Counted from the first letter of the stretch, positions 8,227-15,356 are shown. The stretch: DNA of 18,618 bases from an uncultured Bacilli bacterium (GCA_947628765.1 CANRBD010000009.1:1-18618); one strand, 5' to 3'. A program made the numbers and translations. The notes: generated from the sequence alone by a model not told the origin.

Positions 8227-8518
8227 CTTTCACGCACCATCCTTTCCATATAAATCTTTGCCTATTGGTAAAAAAGGTATATAGCTCTTTTATCGCGGTT
8301 AAAGTATTGTGATAATGAGGAATTGGAAGAACTAAGAAACTACATATAACCGCTGGGAGTAAATCCAAAATAGCAAGTAGAAAGCCGGATGGGCTAAATA
8401 ATATTAATAATATTACCGTTACGCCTATTCCAGCGCCAAATAGTCCCAACTCAAATGGTTTAAAAACACCTAATATTAATAATTGTTTTTTTGAACCTGC
8501 TGGTATTAAATAATTCAT
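8213..8518 (-). CDS. PrgI/VirB3-like T4SS membrane protein
   Basis: The 101-residue protein starts with MNYLIPAG. Two membrane helices follow at about 24-42 and 45-63, and the Pro- and His-containing PIPHYHNT motif (about 65-72) comes next, as in the PrgI family of Gram-positive conjugation systems, which correspond to VirB3. It ends in an amphipathic aromatic tail. VirB3-type proteins link VirB4 to the membrane complex, and fused VirB3-VirB4 forms are known, which fits its place directly before the VirB4 genes. The ribosome site AAAGGAGGT is near perfect. It overlaps the VirB4 N-domain gene by 14 bases and begins 21 bases after the VirB6-like gene. Confidence 0.82.
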   Translation of the reverse strand: MNYLIPAGSKKQLLILGVFKPFELGLFGAGIGVTVILLILFSPSGFLLAILDLLPAVICSFLVLPIPHYHNTLTAIKELYTFFTNRQRFIWKGWCVKDVFK

Positions 8519-8539
8519 AAATTACCTCCTTTTATTCTT

Positions 8540-10711
8540 TTATAATGTTCCATTATTGTTATTACTTATTGAGCCATCAATATTTTCTCGCGAATTAATA
8601 TCAGGACGATTATTCGGAGAACCTTGCTGTCTTTGATTAACATGACCTATAGCATCAGAAATAGATTGTTTTGTACTATCATCAATACCATAGAATTTCT
8701 TTCTATCAGATTTAGCATCACTTAAAGTACTAATATCTTTTTCAATTGAACCAATCTGTTCTCTAAGTTCATTTTCACGTTTAACTGATTGTTCAAATCC
8801 TTGGATATTAGCGACAATTTGTCGTTCAGCTACTAATTGTGATTGTGATTGATTTAACCTAGTATTAGTGTCGGCGATTCGTTTATCAGCATTAGCTATA
8901 TTGTCCATTGCTGTGCGTTTTGCCTGTTCTAATTTTTGTCTTCTTGCTGGAGGAATATGACCAGGTTTATTTAGCTCTCTATCATTAGCATCAATAATAT
9001 TTTGGAAACTAGATTTATACTGTTCTAATCGGCTTCTTTCACTTTGAAGACTAGTGACATTAGCTTGTAATTGAGATACTCTATCAGAATGTCTACGCAT
9101 TTCTTCTGGTAAATTATGCATATCAATTTTTTGATCAGTTAAAAATCTACCTCTTTCCGTAGTCTCATGTGAAGCGATGTTTAAATTGGTTTGTGCTTCA
9201 TTTAATTGTCCATGAGCCATCTTTAATGGGTCAGAAACTTCTTTTATTTTTTTATCGGCACCAATACCCAAAAACTTTTGGTGTAAACGATAATTTCTCA
9301 TATCATTACCAGTTAAATCTCTAAAGACACTATTTCTGGTATTTCCAAACATACCTTTTTCGAGTTTAGATCCCATTCCACGGCGAGCACCAGAAGCCAT
9401 ACCAACTAAAGCACCTCTAATAGGAGCTTCAGCTTCAAGTCCGGCACGGGCTCCAGCCATGGCACCACCTATAGCACCTAAAGTTAATCCAGCACCAGCT
9501 GCTATTACAGGGTTTTTAAATGGATTTAAAGTTAATTCTCCAGAAGCTTTAATACCAAATAAATTTTCAATCATTTGTGGTACTTGTTTAGCAAACATAA
9601 AGGCCCCAATTACCAAAAGAACATAAATAAACATCGTTTGAACACCATCTGGTGTACCAATGTTTGAACTTGTCCAATTAATATGATCATTAATTCCACC
9701 TTGCGCTAGTACTGTATTAGCAATTATTTGAATCAGCGTCATAGCTAAGAAAATAGTAACTAATCTAATAAATAGTGACACATACGTTTTACCACACTCT
9801 TTAATCCAATTTCCTAATTTACTATTGCCCATGGATTCTTTAGGATCCATATAAGAAATAATTGATATCGGTGCAAGCATCTGTAAGAAACACAATTTTA
9901 TAATACGAATAGCAACGTCTATACAGAAAGTTAGTAATAGAAAAGCTACATAACCACCAGCTAAAGCTGAAATAACCGGCATATAATTAAAGGCAAACTG
10001 CCCATCTATACGCCAAGCAACTAAGGCACTAAAATCTTCAAATTTACGTGAAGAAGCATCGCCATCCGCTCCTTTTTTAAAGAAACTATCTAAATTAATC
10101 TTAGCATCAGCAAAAGTAGAAGAGCCTGCCATTTCCCCTTCTAAAGCTTCTAAGCAAGGTTGATTAGCCGCCATAGCTCGAGAACCCATAACTGGCGTAT
10201 CAGTACATTCCTTAAAAGCATCAACATCAGTATTAACCGACAAAAAAGCCCCATACATCAAAAATTGAACGTCTTGCGACAAACTTTTAGCACTAACCTT
10301 ATCCGAACTAAAAGTTTCACCCATAATTAATTCACCAATAGCATTATTCTCTAATACATAACCTTGAACTTTATAAGCTGTTTCAAAAATCCAAGGAACA
10401 CTTACTAAGAGAATCATTGCTACCATGGTATTTGTAACTAATTTTCCAAAGCCTTTACTACTATCTGAAAAAGCATTTGGATCTACTAAATACTGTATAA
10501 CCGAAAAGGCTAATTTAAATAGCATAAATATTCCTAATAAGACATAAATTCTTTGTACTAAATCTTGTAGCCAAGGATTTTTAGTATATAAATCCATATT
10601 AGCTAAATATAGCATCAATTCATAAACTTGAGCTATTAGCCCATAAACTATATTGTCAAAAAAGAATGCTATCGAACGCAAAAACGGCAATAAGACTTCA
10701 TCGACAATCAT
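8540..10711 (-). CDS. VirB6/TrbL-like polytopic channel protein with long coiled-coil tail
   Basis: The protein has 723 residues. The N-terminal half is polytopic, with helices at about 17-37, 53-75, 93-112, 245-266, 268-286, 310-333 and 358-378. Between the third and fourth helices lies a large, probably extracellular loop with Cys169 and Cys186. The core stretch FLQMLAPISIISYMDPKES, followed by a Gly/Trp pair (GNWI), is typical of VirB6/TrbL proteins, which form the inner channel of type IV secretion systems. Residues about 400-442 are an Ala/Gly-rich zipper (GAGLTLGAIGGAMAGARAG). The last 280 residues are hydrophilic, with heptad-rich coiled coil at about 495-670 and a disordered Asn-rich end. 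Such a long soluble tail is found on some Gram-positive VirB6 proteins. The ribosome site AAGGAGGTG is strong. It is the second gene of the main operon, between a pilin-like gene and PrgI. Confidence 0.85.
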   Translation of the reverse strand: MIVDEVLLPFLRSIAFFFDNIVYGLIAQVYELMLYLANMDLYTKNPWLQDLVQRIYVLLGIFMLFKLAFSVIQYLVDPNAFSDSSKGFGKLVTNTMVAMILLVSVPWIFETAYKVQGYVLENNAIGELIMGETFSSDKVSAKSLSQDVQFLMYGAFLSVNTDVDAFKECTDTPVMGSRAMAANQPCLEALEGEMAGSSTFADAKINLDSFFKKGADGDASSRKFEDFSALVAWRIDGQFAFNYMPVISALAGGYVAFLLLTFCIDVAIRIIKLCFLQMLAPISIISYMDPKESMGNSKLGNWIKECGKTYVSLFIRLVTIFLAMTLIQIIANTVLAQGGINDHINWTSSNIGTPDGVQTMFIYVLLVIGAFMFAKQVPQMIENLFGIKASGELTLNPFKNPVIAAGAGLTLGAIGGAMAGARAGLEAEAPIRGALVGMASGARRGMGSKLEKGMFGNTRNSVFRDLTGNDMRNYRLHQKFLGIGADKKIKEVSDPLKMAHGQLNEAQTNLNIASHETTERGRFLTDQKIDMHNLPEEMRRHSDRVSQLQANVTSLQSERSRLEQYKSSFQNIIDANDRELNKPGHIPPARRQKLEQAKRTAMDNIANADKRIADTNTRLNQSQSQLVAERQIVANIQGFEQSVKRENELREQIGSIEKDISTLSDAKSDRKKFYGIDDSTKQSISDAIGHVNQRQQGSPNNRPDINSRENIDGSISNNNNGTL

Positions 10712-10740
10712 GATTTAAGCACCTCCTTTTAGACGTTTTA

Positions 10741-11628
10741 TTATTTACCTACACCACATGTAACTTCGCCATTAGCACCGATAGTAACTTCGCCACTAAA
10801 GGCATTATTAATTACTGTGATAATAAAATTAACTAACATTGGTAATAACAACAATAATACCGCACAAACTATTCTAATAAGAGAATGTTTTAAAGCTTTC
10901 TTTATGCCTTCATCATCTTGGCCAGTTATTACCTTTATAAATTCAATGGCCGTCATTATAATTAATAGTACTATTCCAATAACACATAGTATCCAAAATA
11001 GCCAGTTTAAAAAATCTTTCAAGTTACCACTAATAACATTACAATCTATATTTTCTTTACCATCTAAATTGATATCACCAGTTTGTCCCCATTGCATTAT
11101 CCCATCAATATCAGATGCTTGATAACCACTACCGATGGTAGGATTGTTGTCTGGAGTTTGCAATCCACCGGCAGGCCCAGCAGCCACAAATCCGTTTGCT
11201 GATTCCGCTTGGACATCTGCTTTATTATCGCATTCTGACCTATTTGAATCATTACATGCAACAATTATTACTTTTCCCCAAAAATCTTTGCTCCACTTTA
11301 AATTAGCTGTGGCACAAGCATCTTTGCTACAATTTTCAGCTATATAACCTGAATCAACTTCAAATGGATTACCACGAGCAGCCTTTCCTTCGCCATCAGA
11401 ACAAAGAGTATTACTAGCATCATAAAGAACCTCACATGATTTGGTAATTGTTGCTTCAGTTGCTGAATATTTTATATCAACCCAATAAGAACTTTGCATT
11501 GAATCGCCTGATAAATAATAATTGCATGTACAAGCCTTGTCTGCTTTTACTCCATCTATATTCACAAAAAGAGCACCCAAAAAAATCACAATACTTATCA
11601 ATAATGTTTTTATCATATTTTTAATCAT
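10741..11628 (-). CDS. secreted Cys-rich protein with C-terminal VirB2/TrbC-like two-helix module
   Basis: I chose the ATG at 11628 (295 aa). The AAAGGAG ribosome site is only one base from the ATG at 11634 but seven bases from this one. A signal peptide ends near VKA/D (about 29). The outer region up to about 200 is Cys-rich (eight Cys between about 33 and 133, plus Cys196), so it should be disulfide-bonded. Two membrane helices follow at about 206-231 and 250-275, joined by a Lys/Asp loop ending in DDEGIKKALKH. Cys291 lies in the C-terminal tail. The two-helix unit aligns with the two small proteins encoded upstream (shared pattern DF/EF-x-K, D-x-IKK, then R and A in the second helix). It is the first gene of the main T4SS-like operon. 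It may be an adhesin- or tip-like pilin variant, but no named family is certain for the outer region. Confidence 0.75.
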   Translation of the reverse strand: MIKNMIKTLLISIVIFLGALFVNIDGVKADKACTCNYYLSGDSMQSSYWVDIKYSATEATITKSCEVLYDASNTLCSDGEGKAARGNPFEVDSGYIAENCSKDACATANLKWSKDFWGKVIIVACNDSNRSECDNKADVQAESANGFVAAGPAGGLQTPDNNPTIGSGYQASDIDGIMQWGQTGDINLDGKENIDCNVISGNLKDFLNWLFWILCVIGIVLLIIMTAIEFIKVITGQDDEGIKKALKHSLIRIVCAVLLLLLPMLVNFIITVINNAFSGEVTIGANGEVTCGVGK

Positions 11629-11663
11629 ATACATGCTCCTTTATTTTATATTTTCACACATAT

Positions 11664-11672
11664 ATTATATCA
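11664..11672 (-). promoter_or_regulatory. extended -10 promoter of the main T4SS-like operon
   Basis: On the minus strand TGA precedes a perfect TATAAT (11664-11669), giving an extended -10. No good -35 is seen, because the region upstream is the T tract of the preceding terminator. It lies about 36 bases upstream of the chosen ATG (11628) and should drive the eight genes down to 2338. Confidence 0.7.
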
Positions 11673-11673
11673 T

Positions 11674-11710
11674 AAAAAAAAGCAACAATAAACCTTTATG
11701 TCGCTTTTTT
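11674..11710 (-). terminator. intrinsic terminator of the small pilin-like unit
   Basis: Reading the minus strand, an A-rich arm ending in GCGAC is followed by ATAAA, GG, TTTAT, a bulged T, then GTTGC and eight T. The arms pair (one G-U) over about 16 bp. It follows the stop of the 135-residue gene by a few bases and directly abuts the promoter of the next unit, so the two small pilin-like genes form a separate transcript. Confidence 0.8.
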
Positions 11711-11716
11711 TATATT

Positions 11717-12124
11717 TTATTCATCATCTGTTTTGACTGCATGAGCATCTACACCATTAATGAACTTTTTACTACAGTCCCAAATGTCCGAAGTCGCATT
11801 TCCATCTTCTCCAGAGCGTTCTTGAACACCGGCTAGAAGATTTACAACTAATTGAACTATAATAATCACTAAAAATACTAGAGCTGCTGAAACAAGTCGC
11901 ATAACAAATGCTTTTTGATATTTTTTAATATCTTCTTCTTTCTTAGCAACTACAGACTTAGCAAAATCAATCATTCCCCAAATAATTAATAAAATTGGAA
12001 CAACAATTTTGATTCCTCTAATAATAAGAGCTACCACATTAAAAACGGTATCTGGAATAGCCATGCCTGCACACATGGTAGTATTCTCTTCTAATACTTC
12101 CATCACATTAAATAACCCTAGCAT
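11717..12124 (-). CDS. VirB2/TrbC-like two-helix pilin-like protein (copy 2)
   Basis: The 135-residue protein begins MLGLFNVMEV, without a classical cleavable signal peptide. Cys18 comes before the first helix (about 30-53, containing PILLIIWGMIDFAKS), then a Lys/Glu-rich loop (about 57-72) and a second helix (about 76-98). A C-terminal segment holds the motif SDIWDCSKKFING (Cys117). By the positive-inside rule the Lys-rich loop is cytosolic and both ends are outside, as for VirB2/TrbC pilins. The Cys before helix 1 and the Cys in WDC could bond outside. Compared with the 113-residue paralog it has a longer linker after helix 2 and 11 more residues after FING. The ribosome site AGTAGGGA is modest. 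It is cotranscribed with the 113-residue gene 23 bases upstream and followed by a terminator. Confidence 0.8.
   Translation of the reverse strand: MLGLFNVMEVLEENTTMCAGMAIPDTVFNVVALIIRGIKIVVPILLIIWGMIDFAKSVVAKKEEDIKKYQKAFVMRLVSAALVFLVIIIVQLVVNLLAGVQERSGEDGNATSDIWDCSKKFINGVDAHAVKTDDE
11970..12009. repeat. 40-base direct repeat within pilin-like genes, copy in the 135-residue gene
   Basis: These 40 bases are identical to 12356-12395. They encode the shared helix 1 core VVPILLIIWGMID in both paralogs. The flanking DNA has diverged, so this is either strong constraint or recent gene conversion. Confidence 0.85.
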
Positions 12125-12147
12125 ATTTATCCCTACTTTCTAAAGTA

Positions 12148-12489
12148 CTAAGCACCATTAATAAAACGTTGTACACAGTCCCAAATAGAACCGTTCATGC
12201 CTTCAGCGCCTAATTGTCCAACAAGGCCTACAACTAATCTAACTACTGTTACTACTAAGAAAACAATAGCTGCCGCAATTAATCTTTTAATAAAGGTTTT
12301 TTGACCTTTTTTGATTTCATCTTCATCACTTTTAGTAACTGCTTTAGCAAAATCGATCATTCCCCAAATAATTAATAAAATTGGAACAACAATTTGAATT
12401 CCTGAAATGATTAAAGATACGACATTAAATACTCCTGCAGGTACTTGACTACAAAAGTCAACTGCTAACACATTTGTAAAATCTAACAT
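12148..12489 (-). CDS. VirB2/TrbC-like two-helix pilin-like protein (copy 1)
   Basis: The 113-residue protein is a paralog of the next gene. It starts MLDFTNVLAV, has Cys13 before helix 1 (about 21-46, containing PILLIIWGMIDFAKA), a loop KSDEDEIKKGQK, helix 2 (about 69-90), and ends IWDCVQRFINGA with Cys105. The layout (two helices, Lys-rich inner loop, both ends outside, one Cys on each side) is that of a VirB2/TrbC or Maff2-type pilin subunit. It is the first gene after a strong promoter and has an AGAGGAGGA ribosome site, so high expression is likely, as expected for a structural subunit. A 40-base stretch of DNA is identical to the neighbouring paralog. Confidence 0.82.
   Translation of the reverse strand: MLDFTNVLAVDFCSQVPAGVFNVVSLIISGIQIVVPILLIIWGMIDFAKAVTKSDEDEIKKGQKTFIKRLIAAAIVFLVVTVVRLVVGLVGQLGAEGMNGSIWDCVQRFINGA
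12356..12395. repeat. 40-base direct repeat within pilin-like genes, copy in the 113-residue gene
   Basis: This is the partner of 11970-12009, 386 bases away and in the same orientation. It covers the helix 1 codons of the first pilin-like gene. Confidence 0.85.
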
Positions 12490-12512
12490 ATTTTATCCTC
12501 CTCTACTTATTA

Positions 12513-12541
12513 ATCATACTGAAATTTTAAAGATTTGTCAA
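12513..12541 (-). promoter_or_regulatory. sigma-A promoter of the small pilin-like unit
   Basis: On the minus strand the -35 is TTGACA (12536-12541) and the -10 is TATGAT (12513-12518), spaced 17 bases. This near-consensus promoter lies about 25 bases upstream of the first pilin-like ATG. Confidence 0.85.
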
Positions 12542-12604
12542 TATTTTAGACGTTTTCTTAACTAATTATACACTTTTTAGGCAATTATAATGCCTTTTTT
12601 ATAA

Positions 12605-13465
12605 TTATAAAAGTTTTTTAATAGAATTAATATCCATTTTACTAATCGCAAAACACTTTTTACCTAAGTCTTTTAAAGAAGCGCCGATATGATATAACTC
12701 TTTATCATCTAAAATAATAAAGCGGTCGTGAAAATTATTTACGATCTTTATTTCTGTATTACTATACTGTAGTTTAAATTTTTCTATATCTAATTTGGTT
12801 TTAATTTCTTTGGTCCATATGAAGGCTTTAACATTTTCGTTTTTATAAGCAAGGATATCAAATATCGTTTTATCAATGTAATTATCGATAATAATTATTT
12901 TATTTTTAGCTTTTCTAATGATATTGATAAGTAAACTATAAGCATCATAAATCTCACCATCAAAAAACAATTTCTCTTTAAATTCTTTTGGATGCATCTC
13001 ATCTAAAATTTGATTTATTTTCATGTCATGATTTAATAAGTCATATTCAACTTTAGTTAATCTATTAAACATATCTTTATTATCAATTATAAAATGACGC
13101 ATTTGAACAAAGGCATCCATGATAGCAATACTTACTTTTGTTGCTACTTTAGATTTTAATACTGTCGCTAACATAGCTACTCCTTGTTCAGTAAATACAT
13201 ATGGCAAATATTTTCTATGTTTTCCTCTTCCACTGTTTAAGGTCAAAATTTTTGACCTTAAAAGCTGATATTCTTGTTCATTTAACCTAAAAACAAATCT
13301 TTCGGGAAATTTAGCCAAATTATTTTTGACTGCTTGATTAATTTCTTTTGTTCCATTTTTGCATCCATAAAGATAAGCTAAATCACTATCAAGCATTACT
13401 TGTTTACCTCTTATTTCGTAGATTAAATTTTTTATTTCGATTTCTTCATTTATAATTTCATGCAT
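12605..13465 (-). CDS. ORF6N-domain protein with C-terminal PLD-like (HDRF) domain
   Basis: The 286-residue protein has an N-terminal ORF6N domain (about 8-95), recognised by RGKQVMLDSDLAYLYG, the following KNNLAKFPERFVFRL stretch and YVFTEQGVAMLATVL. This DNA-binding-like domain is common in phage and mobile-element proteins related to antirepressors. A linker region (about 105-165) follows, then an alpha/beta part with KIIIIDNYIDKTIFD (189-203) and a C-terminal motif FHDRFIILDD with YHIGASLKDLGKK (245-270). That half resembles a phospholipase D-like nuclease fold, with His-Asp-Arg in place of a full HKD. A DNA-binding regulator or a defence-type nuclease are both possible. It lies between the sporulation-type genes and the pilin-like unit, with a strong AAAGGAGGC ribosome site but no clear promoter in the 79-base gap upstream, so it may be an inserted accessory gene read through from spoIIQ. 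Confidence 0.8.
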   Translation of the reverse strand: MHEIINEEIEIKNLIYEIRGKQVMLDSDLAYLYGCKNGTKEINQAVKNNLAKFPERFVFRLNEQEYQLLRSKILTLNSGRGKHRKYLPYVFTEQGVAMLATVLKSKVATKVSIAIMDAFVQMRHFIIDNKDMFNRLTKVEYDLLNHDMKINQILDEMHPKEFKEKLFFDGEIYDAYSLLINIIRKAKNKIIIIDNYIDKTIFDILAYKNENVKAFIWTKEIKTKLDIEKFKLQYSNTEIKIVNNFHDRFIILDDKELYHIGASLKDLGKKCFAISKMDINSIKKLL

Positions 13466-13544
13466 ATAAAAAGCCTCCTTTATAGTAATATACCCTACAA
13501 GGAGACCTAATTCCTGCTTTTTTTATAGAAAAAATATTTTTTCT

Positions 13545-14186
13545 TTATAATTCATTAATATTTTTATCGTAATAATCTTCGGGATTAACATAACTATCAT
13601 TTACCTTTAATTCAAAAACGAAGTGATTGCCTAAATCTTTATTCATGTTTGAAGTGCCACTTTTACCTAAAACGTCACCTTGTGATACTTTATCCCCTTG
13701 TTTAACATTAACCGCACTTACGGTTTTATAAACTAAAGTAACTTTATCAGAAGCTTCAATTTCAATAATTGTTCCTAATAGTTTATCTTCTTTAACACTA
13801 GTAACTGTTCCACCTAAAGCGCTGACAACATCAAATGCATCTTGTGGTCCGCCATATGCTACCCCATTATTTTGCATATAGGTTTGTTCATAATTAATGA
13901 TAGCTTTCTCTTGTTCAGCCTCAGTTCCTTTATAGTTATAAAAATTTTGGACTATTTTAACAGTATCATCTGTATATGGTCTCATAATAACTGAATCAGC
14001 AGCTACTACAGGAATATCGTCGTTGTTAAATAATCTAGTTACATAACGCATATCTTCTTCAGGCTGCGGGTTATCATATAATTTACTATTTGAATAATCA
14101 ATATAATAAAGAGCTCCTAATAATAATGCAATAACTCCAGTATAAATACCATAAAGAACTGATTTTTTTAGTTTAATTTTTTTCAT
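13545..14186 (-). CDS. spoIIQ: SpoIIQ-like membrane protein with degenerate M23 (LytM) domain
   Basis: I chose the ATG at 14186 (213 aa). It has a GAGGTGA ribosome site six bases before it, while the longer frame starts 13 codons earlier without one. A Lys-rich start and one membrane helix (about 10-29) are followed by an outer domain with the LytM fold: FDVVSALGGTV (118-128), a central LVYKTVSAVNVKQGDKVSQG (151-170), VLGKSG, and GNHFVFELKV (187-196). The metal-binding His at the start of the fold is missing, and the HxH is reduced to His188-Phe-Val190, so it is probably not an active peptidase. SpoIIQ makes the forespore side of the SpoIIQ-SpoIIIAH channel during engulfment, and Bacillus SpoIIQ is also degenerate. 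The SpoIID gene just upstream supports this name. A general M23-family protein is the alternative. Confidence 0.8.
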   Translation of the reverse strand: MKKIKLKKSVLYGIYTGVIALLLGALYYIDYSNSKLYDNPQPEEDMRYVTRLFNNDDIPVVAADSVIMRPYTDDTVKIVQNFYNYKGTEAEQEKAIINYEQTYMQNNGVAYGGPQDAFDVVSALGGTVTSVKEDKLLGTIIEIEASDKVTLVYKTVSAVNVKQGDKVSQGDVLGKSGTSNMNKDLGNHFVFELKVNDSYVNPEDYYDKNINEL

Positions 14187-14232
14187 AATTTCACCTCTAT
14201 TAACATTTTGACCATAAATAGGCAAAATTATA

Positions 14233-15144
14233 CTAAATTTTTTTAATTTCTGTACCTTGATAATAATGTTTTAAAATTTGATCATAAGTATATCCTTCTT
14301 TAGCCATGCCTAAAGCACCATATTGACTCATACCAACACCATGTCCGTAGCCTTTTGTCGCAAAAGTAATGGTCTGATCATTTTGAGTAATATGAAAATA
14401 ATTAGAGCGCAATTTTAATTTTGAGGCTAAATCACGACCTTTAAAAGTAACTCCATTTATTTTTATTTGTTTCACTCTACCTGTACTACTACGTTCTAAA
14501 ACTTCATAATTAACTTTATCATTATATGGTAAATTTAATTTCGTATAAAAATCATTTAAATTAAAAGTACTAGTATCTTCATAAACTGGTGAGGCTTCAT
14601 CCCAAGTACTAGAAACACTTCTTAAATATGGCACTTTTGATGAAAAAACATCTTCACTATTTTCTGTTTTACCTGTACTAGTGGAAAAAAATAAAGCCTC
14701 GACTACTTCATTATTATAAGTTAGATATTCACCTTTAGTTTCTGTTACAGCTTTTTTTATTTTATTAATTTTTTTAGGATAATCTTCTTTCCATTTTTCT
14801 TTTAAATTAGCATCAGTTAAATAGACTTGATTATTTACCGTATTTACAACATCATAATCTTTTTCTTTATTTTTATTTATTTGAACCATTGCATAACTAC
14901 GTGCCGCTACGGCTTGAGCTTTTAAAGCTTCTAATTCAAAATTAACTGGCATTTCTCCAGCTAAAACTCCTTTGATATATTCTTCAAAAGGAATGGTTGT
15001 AACTTCTTGCTTACTTTCATCCATAACTCTTATTACTTTGTTAGAAACATAATGAAATTTAATTTCATCAGTTCTGACAAATAAATTAACCACAAAAAAA
15101 GGAATAAATACTACTAGCAAAGTAATTAAGAGTATTTTCTTCAT
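14233..15144 (-). CDS. spoIID: stage II sporulation protein D, peptidoglycan lytic transglycosylase
   Basis: The 303-residue protein has an N-terminal membrane anchor (about 4-22) and a full SpoIID domain. The catalytic Glu is in GVLAGEMP (Glu64), within EEYIKGVLAGEMPVNFELEA. Other family signatures are ALKAQAVAARSYA, VEALFFSTSTGKTENSED, the Trp-containing SSTWDEASPV and the C-terminal GYGHGVGMSQYGALGMA. In Bacillus it strips glycan strands during engulfment with SpoIIM and SpoIIP. The ribosome site is AGAAAGGAAG. Directly upstream is a DUF1146 gene and downstream a SpoIIQ-like gene, close to the Bacillus order ywzB-ywmB-murA-spoIID-spoIIQ but without ywmB and murA. Whether the organism forms spores cannot be told from this window, since SpoIID-type proteins also occur in non-sporulating lineages. 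Confidence 0.93.
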   Translation of the reverse strand: MKKILLITLLVVFIPFFVVNLFVRTDEIKFHYVSNKVIRVMDESKQEVTTIPFEEYIKGVLAGEMPVNFELEALKAQAVAARSYAMVQINKNKEKDYDVVNTVNNQVYLTDANLKEKWKEDYPKKINKIKKAVTETKGEYLTYNNEVVEALFFSTSTGKTENSEDVFSSKVPYLRSVSSTWDEASPVYEDTSTFNLNDFYTKLNLPYNDKVNYEVLERSSTGRVKQIKINGVTFKGRDLASKLKLRSNYFHITQNDQTITFATKGYGHGVGMSQYGALGMAKEGYTYDQILKHYYQGTEIKKI

Positions 15145-15158
15145 AGCAAACTTCCTTT

Positions 15159-15356
15159 CTATAAAATATTTGAATATGTAAAGAAATCATACAAGAAATT
15201 TACTACTAAATATGATAATGATATACTAATCATTAAATATAATACTCGCGCAGCATAATATTTATTCTTTTTAAATAAATTTGTTATATTAATACTATCA
15301 AGAGCCCAAATGGCAATAAAGGTAAAAATAATATATAAAATTGTTTTCAAAAGCAT
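15159..15356 (-). CDS. ywzB: DUF1146 (YwzB-like) small membrane protein
   Basis: The 65-residue protein has two membrane helices (about 3-19 and 37-58) joined by a short basic loop (FKKNKYYAARVLY). The pattern WALDSINITNLFKK in the loop and LYLMISISLSYLVVNFLYDF in helix 2 match the DUF1146/YwzB family, a short protein found upstream of spoIID in Bacillus. Its function is unknown. It starts three bases after the rpiB-like stop, with GAGG in the end of that gene as ribosome site, so it is coupled to it. Position next to spoIID supports the family call, since a protein this short is weak evidence alone. Confidence 0.75.
   Translation of the reverse strand: MLLKTILYIIFTFIAIWALDSINITNLFKKNKYYAARVLYLMISISLSYLVVNFLYDFFTYSNIL

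Noticed and set aside
12148..12489. Holin or phage-tail membrane protein as an alternative for the small two-helix proteins
   Set aside because: The paralogous two-helix module at the end of the larger secreted protein, and the adjacent VirB6, PrgI and VirB4 genes, fit a VirB2/TrbC-like role better.
12579..12600. Hairpin AGGCA-TGCCT with a T run on the plus strand, near the end of the ORF6N gene
   Set aside because: The T run is on the plus strand and no plus-strand gene precedes it. On the minus strand, where the ORF6N gene ends, the hairpin is followed by TAAAAAG and would be a poor terminator. The stem is only five pairs.
13466..13526. Possible promoter (TATATT or TATAAA) upstream of the ORF6N gene
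   Set aside because: No -35 hexamer at the right spacing was found, so the sites are what AT-rich DNA gives by chance.
13527..13544. 18-base palindrome of A and T after the spoIIQ stop
   Set aside because: It is a perfect inverted repeat but almost without G or C and has no T tail in the minus direction, so a terminator or operator role is not supported.
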